DNA of 64,000 nucleotides from Trochalopteron elliotii (Eukaryota > Chordata > Aves > Passeriformes > Leiothrichidae): NCBI GenBank assembly GCA_024734555.1, contig JANPWX010000033.1, positions 6,341,682 through 6,405,681 of the forward strand. Direction: 5' to 3'. The position numbers and the translations under genes are program-made. Positions 22,454-33,400 of the stretch are shown here, piece by piece. The stretch's first letter is position 1; every line of letters begins with the position of its first letter. A model generated the notes under the pieces. It did not search any database, had not been told where the DNA came from, and worked only from the letters and a program-made list of their open reading frames with translations.

Positions 22454-23829
22454 TCTGCCTCCCTGGAGCTCAGCAAGAGGAATGCAGGGAATAAGCTCTG
22501 GATGGCTCTTCAGGGGTTTCACTGACTCCTGAGCACTCAGAGCTCTTAGGGAAGAGCTCCAAGGCTGCTCTGGCACTCCAGGAGCCTCCAGCAATGCTCA
22601 GAGTCATTAGCATGATCTGAGCTTCTTCAGGCTTCGGTCCTGACCACTTTGCAGAAGGGTCATCAGATTTCTGCCTTAATTTTTTCTTTCTGCAGGCTGT
22701 GGATTAAAGGCAGAACTTAAACTTAACATTTTGGTAATGGAATTATAGGGAAGCTTTGCTGCATCTGATCTTAAAATGGTTCTGAATTGTCATGCTCCTG
22801 TCATCTCTGGTTTCAAGCACTGCTGTGTGTGCCATGTGCTCAGATTGCAGGACGAGATTAGGAACCTTGAATGGACGCTGTGTCTCAGCCAGCATCTCTT
22901 ACCACATCAGAAAAAGTAATTCAGGAAAAAAATCAGTCATGTGGTCATCAATAGACATCCTCCCAAGCTGATTAGCCTGGTGGATGTGGCTCTAAACCTC
23001 TTAGAGCCAGCACCAGACCACCTCTTCCAGTGCCAGAAACCACGCCAGGCCTTCCCTTCCTGCTCATCTCCGTAGTCCCGTGGGAGATCTGGCAGAGCTT
23101 TGGTCTTCACAGCCTCCCATAAATGATGCAGATCAGTGCTGGAAACTTCCCTGAGACTGACAAGTGTAAAGATAAACTGGAGAGGAACCCAGGGTCTGAT
23201 TCCCCCCTGTGCCAAGGGTCCCACTCATCCCTGAGCCCAGGGGGATCTGTGCCAGGCCCGTGCACAGCACAGGGGCTTAGTGGGGCTTAGGGAAACACTC
23301 GGTGCTAAGCAGGATTTGGCCTGTGCTGGTTTGACCTGAATTGTTTTCCCTTCTCCTTTGGTGGTCCACCCTTGTCTCTCTGGGCTCCAGGAGGGCAGGG
23401 AGCTGAGCAGGAGGGGTTTGGCTCCCTGGGGGGATCACCCAGAGCTGGGTTGTGCCCAGCACTGTTGATCAGGAGCCACGGCAGAGGAAATGAGCTCTGG
23501 GTTATTTTCTCTCGTGCATTCCCATCTCCTCCATGCTGACATTAATGGTTGTTTGCGTGTGTAATCAAAGCTGGGTTCTGCAGTCTCCCACAACCCCACA
23601 CCTTCTGGTGATGTTTTTTTTATAGGTCCCAAATCCAAGTACAGATCTTCAGCAGTGGAAACATCTCACCTTAAAATGGCTGACAGCTCACACCGAAGCT
23701 CTCAGCTCCTGCTCTCCTGTGTTATTTGCTTTTTGTTTTCCTTGCCTGGCTCTGCTCAGGCTGTGAGGCCTCCTGAAGCACATTTTTGGGGATAGGCTGC
23801 AAAAAGGTGAAAGCAACGGGGAGGAGAAA

Positions 23830-23845
23830 TGTGTGTGTGTGTGTG
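23830..23845. repeat. (TG)n microsatellite
   Basis: Eight uninterrupted TG dinucleotides. Confidence 0.9.
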
Positions 23846-24073
23846 CTGGGGTGCAGCCTGCTGGAGCTTCAGGAGGGAACAAGGATCTGCAGAGCAGAAT
23901 TCCAGAAGAAAGGCAGGCAGCCTGGCCAGCCAGCATCCTCCAGATGGCAAAAAACGTGGTGGAGAGAGGGCAGACACAGCTCCAGCTTTATCCACACCTG
24001 AAAGGTGTCTCCATCCTGGGCACATCAGGGTCCCAGCAGCCCGGGCTCCTGCGAGGGCCTCATGGGTCCAGCA

Positions 24074-24300
24074 GAATCACAGAATCCTGACATGGTTTGA
24101 GTTGGAAGGAGACTTAAAACCCATCCAGTTTCACCCCCTGCCATGGGCAGGGACACCTTCCACCATCCCAGATTGCTGCAAACCCCATCCAACCTGGCCT
24201 TGGACCCTGCCAGGGATGGAGCAGCCACAGCTCCTCTGGACAACCTGTGCCAGGGCCTCCCCACCCTCTGAGCAGAGAAGACCTGTCCCACTGTTCTGTC
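24074..24300 (-). mobile_element. CR1 LINE 3'-end fragment in SYNGR3 intron 1
   Basis: Antisense CR1: AGAATCACAGAATCC, GGTTTGAGTTGGAAGGAG, CCCTGCCATGGGCAGGGACA, CCAACCTGGCCTTGGACC. The terminal microsatellite is still visible at the start. Confidence 0.88.
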
Positions 24301-25976
24301 CCATTGTCCTGTGTCACAAAAATGCTGCCTGGCCTGGAGAGGTGTCTCCTCTTGCTTGGAAACAAACTTTAAACTGGGGGAACTGGGCTGCAGCATTTCA
24401 TTAACAGGAGAGGTCCCAATTTCTCCCTGGTGTGGTGGAACCCCAGCTCCCTTTGCACGACCAGCCCATCCATGTCCCCGTGGGTCTGGGGGCTCCTGGC
24501 CTGTGTTCTGCCTCCTCCAGGGTGGGGCCCAGGCTCCTTTGTGTGGTGAAGTGCAGCTCTGAATGGAAAGGATGGGAGAGGAGAACTTTTCCTCCTTCCC
24601 ATTCTCCCCACAGCCACAGGCAGGGCAGCAACCATGGTCTGTGCTGCTGGAGCTGCTGGAGCTGCTGCTGTTGGGAGCTCCAGTGCTCAGGAACCCCCAC
24701 ACCAGCAGCCCCTGAGCTGCCAGCACATCCCCGTGGAAGCTTTGGCAGGATTCAAGGATGGAAAATGCAATTTCCCACCAGGGTAGGCTGAGGGGAATTC
24801 AGTTTTCTTACTGTGTCTTGCACCAGTTCATCCAGGAGGAACAGAATTTGTTGCTGGGGGCTTTGGGCTGTTCAGCTGGAAAATGGAATGTCCTGTGAAG
24901 GCTCCTTTGCAAATCCTCTGAGGTACTGCTCAGGCCCACAAAACCTCACTGACAGTGGAAAATGTGACCTTGTGTTTTCTCTTTCAAGTCTCTGATGAGC
25001 TGGTCGGGGCTTTGAGCCTCTGTGGTTTGTGAAGGTGATGGGGAAAATGCACTTGTTCTGTGTGAACTTCAGAAAACACAGGGGGTTTATTTCCCTGCCC
25101 ACATTTATTTCATCTACCCACGATTTCCTAAAATAAAAGCACATTTTCCTCTATACTTAGAAAGGCAACACCAAATTTATTCTCATTAAAATGTTTCATC
25201 GGCACCAGTGGGTTTTTTTAAGAAAAACCACAACATTACAATCCTGGGGTGAGAGAGAGAAAACTCATGGAAAGGCACGTTTTGACAGGAATTTTCCAGG
25301 CAGTGCTGATGTTTTGAGCTCATCTATCAAAAGTGTGCACTTGGAATTTGTTGCTGCTTTGACCTCCCAAAGAAAAACTGTGTGTCCTGTGTTTTGTACA
25401 TTGAATGTGGTTGTGGGGAATCTCATGGTTTGAGCCACTTGGGTTGTCTGGCAGCAGGAAGGATGCTCTGCTTTCCAAAATACTTTGGAACTGGAAGTTA
25501 AGTGATAAAACATCCTTTTTTTAAAAAAAAATTGACAGCCCCAGGTGTGCAAAGCTGTCACACCACACACCTGTGCTGTGACATCCTTAATTGTGTTCAC
25601 AGGAGCTCTCCCTCACCACCAAAGCTCTGGGCTCCCAGCAGGCTCCCAAAAGCTTGGAGAAGGTTGTTAATCTTGGGAGAGCTGAGTGAAAGTTCTTGGA
25701 GGAGCTGAGTACAAGTTGGCTGGTCTGCCAGAGCAGTAATCGCGTGGAATCAGAGCTCCTCAATTATTCATGTTTTCCAGAATCACATTACTTCTTCCCA
25801 GGGCCTGTTTTTATAAATGCTGCTGCTATTTCTGATGGTAAATAACAATTTTGCATTATTTATGAGAAGATTTTTACAACTGCTGATGTTACAGCTGCTG
25901 CCAAAGCTCTGGGAAAAACTCTGAGTGCTGTTTGTTGTTGTTTCTTCCTTACACGCAGCCCCTCCTGTTGTGAGAG

Positions 25977-26044
25977 TGATGGGGATGATGATGGTGATGG
26001 TGATGGGGATGATGGTGATGATGATGATGCTGATGCTGGTGCTG
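25977..26044. repeat. (GAT/GGT)n trinucleotide repeat
   Basis: GATGGGGATGATGATGGTGA style triplet array ending in GATGCTGGTGCTG. Confidence 0.9.
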
Positions 26045-27405
26045 TGCCATCCCAAATGCTCCCTAAGCTCAGCACAGTGAGGAACAGGGTGCAGGTGCCA
26101 CAGGGTGACTTGGGTGGCCCTGGAGCTCGTGGCTGATGCTCAGGGCTGACCTGAGGCAGGGATGGAGGTGGGACAGGACCCCAGGCCTGATTAAACTCCC
26201 AGAGGAGGAAGAGGAGAAGGTCTGTCCCAGTGTTATGACCTTGGGGATGGTTTGCCCACCGTGGGTTCTGCTCCACTTCTCCTGCTCTGTGACACAGCTT
26301 CCCTGGGAGCTGCAGGAGGTGACACAGGTGACATAGGTGACTGTGAGAGCCATCAGCTGGGCTTCATCCTGTGCCTCCCAAGCTGCTACCTCCGTGTCAC
26401 CTGTCCCTGTCTCGTGCCTGCTGTGCTGTTCTTGCAGGTTGAGCAGGCGCCAGTCATGCCCTGTGCCCGTCCCCAGCTGCTGCCTGGAGAGCTGGAGGAG
26501 CCTCTTATCTCTGCTGCTGCATGCCTGGTCTCCAGCTGTGTCCCGGGAGCCAGCAGGGATGCCTGCAGGGCTGCTGATGCTGGCAGGGATGAGATCAGAG
26601 ATTCCCAGTGTGAGGGAGATGTGCCTGCACTCTCCACTGCCCTCCCTGCTCACAGGCTTTGCCAGAGCAGGATCCAGGGTGGGTTGTGCTGGTCCTGCAG
26701 CTTCCCTTCCTGCCTTTGGTGCCAGGAGATAAGGGAATGACTTGGGCAGCAGGGGAGTGGTGTTCCCTCAGGCCACCTGCAGGGATGTGACACCTCCAGT
26801 GCCAGCACAGGCTCCTGGGCAGCCTCAGCAGCCCCTGCCCTTCTGTCCCTCTTCGGCCCAAGCCAGCTCACTGGGTGATGGATACTCAGGAGCTGCATCT
26901 TTCAGTCCCTGCTATACCAGCTGAAAAATCACCCTGTTGCTCCCTGTGCCACCTCCCCACACGTGTCCTCTGTCCCCTCCACCAGCAACCCAGCCCTTCT
27001 CTGGCTCAGCTCCTCAGTTATCCCATGTCCTTTCCTTCCTCCCTGCCCCACAGGGACACCAGGGGCTTTGTGGGGCACAGCCTGGCAGCAGAGAGCAGCA
27101 CCAGCACAAAGACTCTGCCCCACTGGGTTATCTTTTCCCTCCCCAGTTTGTCTGGAGAAGGAGATCCTTAAACTACCCTGCACAGCAAGGCACTGGAAAG
27201 GCACGAGGAGGTTCCACCTCCCAGAGGAGGAACACCCAGGTGCTGCTTGGAGCCACCAACTAGAGCAGAGCCGGGATGTGTCTGACAAAAGCCACGTTGC
27301 CATGGAGTCGAGGCCGGGGATTGACTCCAGTGACGCTGCTGCTGTTGGAAAACAGAGTTCCATGCGGGCAGCAGTGAGTGGTGCTCTCTCCCCTTTCCCC
27401 TGCAG

Positions 27406-30400
27406 ATCTTCTCCATCGTGGTGTTCGGCTCCATCGTGAACGAGTGCTATGTGAACAAGGACAGCCAGCACCCCGAGCTGCTGTGCATCTTCAACGAGAA
27501 TGAGAGTGCCTGCAGCTACGGCATCGCCGTGGGCGTCATCGCCTTCTTCGGCTGCATCTTCTTCTTCGTGGTGGACCTGTACTTCCAGCAGATCAGCAGC
27601 GTCAAGGACCGCAAACGGGCCGTGCTGCTGGACCTGGGCTTCTCAGGTACCTCTGCTCTGCCCTGCCCTGCTCTGCCCTGGTCTGTCTCTGCCTTGCCCT
27701 GCCCTGCCCTGCCCTGCCCTGCCCTGCCCTGCCCTGCCCTGCTCTGCTCTGCTCTGCCCTGGTCTGTCTCTACCCTGCCCTGCTCAGGTCTGGCTCCATG
27801 GAGTCATTGCTGTCTCCTGCCCCTTCACTCCCGAGTCTTCCCTGCTCCTCCCATGGCCTGGCACTGTTGGAGTATCCCTTTTTCTGACCCAGAGATGGGG
27901 CAACTGAGAGGTGTTTTAGTAACTTCTATTCCATTTTCAGTCTCTTGTGAAGGGTGAGGCAGTACAGGTGTTATAATTCAGGCCATCACAATCAGAAGCC
28001 AAACTATTTCCTAATTACATTATAAGTGTTTCTTGGCCTATCAGCTTTTGCCACACGATGCTGTTAATGCCTTAAAGCCAATCATCTAAAGTCACCCCTT
28101 GTGGGTCCTATGCACCTTTCATAGTTCTATTTTCATATTTATATGTTCCATATATTCACCTTTCATAGTTCTATTTCTCTAAAGTATCTGGTGTATTTTC
28201 AAGGCCATCCTTTGAAACTTGTTTCCAGTTCCATTTCTCTCTCTCAACAATGTCTGTGCTATTCCATGGCATTTCTAAGTCAGCATTTCTCATCTCAGAG
28301 TTTGCATACAGATGCACAAGACTGTGTGAGTCTTCTGTCAGGCTTTGGGAATTCCCTACAAATCCATTTCCCACATGACACGACTCAGGTGCCTTGGCTG
28401 GGGACAACACAGGTGGCAGGGGAGTTGTCCCACCCAGCCTCAGTGGGCTCAGTGAGCACTGAGGAAGCCACATGATGTGGTGGCTGGGGACAGTGATGTG
28501 TCCTCACCCTGCAACTGGAGATGTTCTCTGAGCTGGGTTTGGTGAGGCCACCCACGGGGTGAGGCTTGGTGGTCACATCTCAGAGCCCACACCGGGGGTT
28601 TTACCCACCCACATCTGCTCTGGCTCACAAAAAGCAAAGGTGGTTTCAGCAGCTGCCTCGGGGCTGGTTTCACTTTGTGCACGAGTTTGGAGCAGAGCAG
28701 GAGCAGCTTCTGTGCAGCTGGGGCTGCCCTGGGGTCTGCTGTGCCCTGCTGAGCCCTCGAACTGAGGCTCATTCCTGCAGACAGGAGCAGGCGGGATGCT
28801 CCAGGCTGAGAGGGAGCATCCCCTGCTCTGCTCTGCTCTGTCCTGCTCTGTCCTGCTCTGCTCTGGGAGCTACCTGGCTCCGTTTGCAGCTGCTGCCCTG
28901 CATTCCCAGGCTCTGTTAGCAAAGTCTGAGGTGATTTATCCAGCATGAACGTGGCTGATGGCTCTCTGTCCCAAATGAAGACATCCATCATCACCTCCCT
29001 GCCTTGCCTGTTGTTCAGGCTGTTCTCTCCTCGCTGCAAAGCTCATTCCCATGGTGCTGGAGCATCCAGCCCTTGTTAGAGAAAATTTACAGGCCCTTCC
29101 ATGGGGCTCAGTGCCTGAAATCCTTGGATTCAAGCAGGAGGGGGATATCCCATCCGTCTTGTGGCTGCTGCTGCGTGTCACAGAGCCAGGTTGGGATCCT
29201 GCCTCACATCCTGACAGCCTCTGCTCCCTGCCAGGCACGTGGGAGCTGGCACTGCTCTCAAACTCTGCCTCCCTTCTCCTTGGTCCCTGTGATGGGTCCA
29301 CTGAGCAGAGAAACGAGAGAATCATCAGATCCTGGAATGGTTTTGTAGGAAGGAACATCAAAGCCCATTGAGTTCCACCTTCCACTAGACCAGGATTCTC
29401 CAAACCCAGTTAAACTCTTCCAGGGATCCAGGGGCAGCCACAGCTTCTCTGGGCACCCTGTGCCAGGGCCTGTTCCACCCTCCTGGGGAAGAACTTCCAA
29501 AAATGCATCTGGGAAGTGACTGGGTGGTGACTCTGGAGCACAGGTGGGGGTTCAGGCCAGGCCACCACACTGAAAGCAGCACTTACAACCTTCTCTTCCA
29601 GCTGCTCTTCCAGCTGTTCACACAGCCAGGCGTTTGCTGGAGACCAGGCTGTGATTAGGGTGGTAACACATCTTCCCTGGTGTTTGCACTCCGTTGTCTG
29701 CAGCTCCTTTAATGATCATTATCTGCCGGCTCCTGCCGTGCTTCCCGGAGCTCTCCTTTGCCCCGGACTGCTGGGGGGAGTGGAGCTGGAGCCGTCGCTG
29801 ATCCAGCAGGAGCTGGGGCTGGCACAGGCAGCCTCACCCCCTCACTGCCAGGGCTTTTAAAATTCCAGTCAGTGCTCCAAACATCCCACCACACCCGGTT
29901 TGTGTTGGTGGAGGTGCTGGCCGTGCCTGACCCCATCTCCTCCAGCGGCAGTGGCACCTCCTGCTGCCCAGAGCTGGTCTGGAGGGGAAAGGCTTCTCTC
30001 TTTCTTTCTCTCTGCACCATAAAACCTGCTGGAAGTGCACAGGGGTGGCAGCAGAAGCCATCCCAGCCGTTCGTGGCTGGGTGGGTTGAGGATGAGGAAG
30101 GTCAGTGCCTCGCAGAGCTCGGTGCTGCAGAGGGATTTGGCAGCTGCAGTACCCAGCGCAGCCGTGCTGGGCCCGGGCTGTGCATGATGTCATTTTAACT
30201 CCTGACATCCCGGGGGTGCCACCGGGGCTGGGGAGGCTCTGGGGACAGAGTGGCAGCAGGGGATCAGTGACAATGTCCTCCCAGGGAGGACGAGATGCTC
30301 TGGGTGCAGTGTCACACGCAGGAACAACTTCCCCCTCTGCAAACCCGTGTCCCTTGTGCCATCCCTGTGTCCCCAGCCTTGTCCCTTAGCCATCCTGCAG

Positions 30401-33400
30401 CTCCCACAGTGTGAATTAACCTTTGGGAGCTGCTCTTGTTTCACCTCTGGGCTTTTTTAACTTCCCAACTGCCCCCAGAGTGATTCTGAGCAATGGCTGA
30501 GGTGCCAGTGCAGGGGTTGGAGCTGCTTCCCCTGCCAGGGAACAGCTGATGGTAAAGCCCCCTTGTAACAGCAGGGGAACAGAAAATATCCCTGAATTAA
30601 AGGGTGACCTTTAAGGAGTAAAGCCCAGAGGTCTCCTTTCATGCTGGCAACAAGTCACTGTCCTAAAGGGAAGTGAAAATGCTTATGCAGAGATCTGGGT
30701 GGGTTTGGTGTCAGGCTTGGCTGTATTTGGTGAAGTGTCTATAATTTAGAACAGGAAGCCTGAGTGATCCTTCCTGTGAAGGCAGCTCATGGCCAGGCCT
30801 GATGGTTGGGAACTCCCCGGCCCCGCTGTGCAGGAGGAAACAAGGAGTGTGTCTTAAACTGCAATTAGGAGCAAATTCTGAATTAAAGGCCTTGAGCCCT
30901 CTGCCTGCAGCACTCAGTGTGGGTGCTCCCAGGCATTTTATATTGTATTTAGGGATAACTGGCAAGATAAATGGGAATAAATGGGAGTAAAGGAAGGTTC
31001 TTCTCTCCCTGCAGTCAGACAGGGACTGGCAGCCTGGCTGCTCATCCTGATGTCCTGATGATCCCTGGAAGCTGCTAGGCAGCTCAGCATTCCCAACATC
31101 CACGTGTGCACTGACACCCACAATCTGAGACATCAGGAATGATGGAGACCCTGAAAACAGCACCGTGGGAGGGTCCAGATTGTGCAGCTCCTCTTCCCAA
31201 TGCTGGAAAGCACCCCTGCTGCTGGCCCTGTGTGCTCCTGGCTTTTCCTTGACTGTTCCCTGAGCTGTTCCCTGAGCTGTTCCCTGAGCTGTTCCCTGAG
31301 CTCCTTGGCACTGGGCAGTGCTGGTGGCTGGGGATGGAATTAGGGCAGCTGCAGCCGTATCTTGCTCAGCCAGCTTTGCTTCCAGGCAGGAAAAATCAAA
31401 TAATCACCAGAGTGTTTCTGCTCAGTTCCGCAGGCCCAGGGGGATTCTCTGCAGGGATGAGCAGAGCTCTCACATGTCATGGAAGCACAGAATTACAGAA
31501 TGGTTTGGGTTGGAAGGGGCATTAAATCCCATTGCCATGGGCAGGGACACCTTGCACTGTCCTAGGCTGCTCCAAACCCTGTCCAGCCTGGCCTTGGACA
31601 CTGCCAGGGGCAGCCACAGCTTCTCTGAGCCTCTCCACACTCACAGGGAAGAATTTCTCCTCAATATTCAGTGTAAATCCACCCTCTTTCAGCTTAAGGC
31701 CACTTCCCCTTGTCCTGTTATTCAATGCCCTTGTGAAAAGTCCCTCTCCAACATGTCCAGGGAGGATGTGCTGATAGAGATCAGGTTGAGGTGTAGCTGA
31801 ACTGAACTTCAGGCAGGCAACAAACACACTGAGATGATCCCACAAGGTTCCTCCCATCTGTTTTTGTTTTTAAAAAGCTCCTTTTGGGCCACAGCTCCTG
31901 AAATTCCTGTTCCTGTTGGAAACCTCAGTGGTTTGTGCAGCAGCAAAGGAGAGGTGCTGGGCAGGGGTTAGAGCCCTGGAGGCTGAAAATTTCAGGCTTT
32001 CTGTGCTGATGGGCAATGACCCTCAAGGCAGGCACTCCATTTGACCTGGGGCTGTGGAAGAGGCTTCCAAAATTGAGTGACAGCACTGGGATTGTGGGTG
32101 TGGAGTTTGAATAGAAGTGTGTGATCTCACAGGGTGAAAAACTTAGAATTTAAGGTTTTAGTATATAGTAATATATATGGGGCAATATGGAGGATTTTGG
32201 GCATTGTCTGAGTCCTTCTTCTTCACCTTCTTCTTCTTGGTTTCAGGTGTTTTTTTCTAGTTGGGTGAAAAAGGTCCACACTGCGGACCTTGGGTGGTCA
32301 GTTATTGGGTTAAAAGTATAAATACTATAGGTGTCTTTTCATTATTGGATAGTTTATGCTTAAATAACCTTGGTAGGAGTTAGAGACAGCTCTATTTTCT
32401 ACCTAGTTAGTTAGAGCTCACAACTTGTGAAACTGTGCTATAGATAAGAATTAATAAATACAAAAACTGTGACTCCCGTGCCTGACTCCCGGCTCTAACA
32501 CCAAGAAAAGAAGATAAAACCCTCACAGGCAGGGGCAGCACTGACCAGCTCTGTTCCCCTGCAGGTTTCCTGGCCTTCCTGTGGTTTGTAGCTTTCTGCT
32601 TCCTGGCAAACCAGTGGCAGAGGACGACGCTGACCAGGGGCTTCTCGCAGGGCGCGGACGCGGCACGGGCAGCCATCACCTTCTCCTTCTTCTCCATCAT
32701 CATCTGGGTGAGGGCAGCCCCGGGGCTGAGGGGCCACAGCAGAAACAAAACCTGCCTGGGCTCAGGGCTGAGCTGGAGGGGGACTCTGGGATTTGGAGAA
32801 GTGAATCCTGGCGGGCAGTGAGGAAACCTGCGGGCTCTCCACACGTGGAACTGGTGGTTTCTTACCAGAGCAGCTTCAGCTCGGTCTCCCCTCGCTGGGG
32901 AATTCCAGGCTTCCCTTTCTCCCGAGGCTGGGAAGTTTTGTTCCTGTTGAAAACGTGTCACCAGCCATGAGCTTCCCTGATTTCAGCTCCTCCTTGGAGC
33001 CCCAGGGCGGCTCGTGTGAGGCAGAGAGTCCCCCGGAGCAGATCTCTGCAGTGGGCACGTTCATGGCATGGCTGGGGGATTTTGGGAGCTCTCAGGCTCA
33101 TCAGCTCCCTCCTGGAACAAGCCAGACTGGCCTCTCTGCTGTCCACCTGTAGAAGGGGCTTGTAGAAACCCCCTTTGCTCCCATTTTTTGGCTCTACCTG
33201 GGCAGAGGGACTTAAGCCAGAGCTGTGTGAAGCCCACCTGGATCCCACATGAACTGGGGGTCCCCCTGCAGAAGCTGTGTGTGGAGAGGCAGGGATGGCT
33301 CCGTGTTACCTCCATCCCTCCTCCAGCTTTTCCTGGGCACAGAGCCCCGGGATGTGCTCTAATTCCATATTGCCTTAAAAGAACTGGGGCAAAAGCCAGT

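Noticed and set aside
29695..30200. Possible extra SYNGR3 exon in a GC-rich stretch of intron 2
   Set aside because: Exons 2 and 3 join in phase and match the family exactly, so no extra exon is needed, and no conserved peptide appears.
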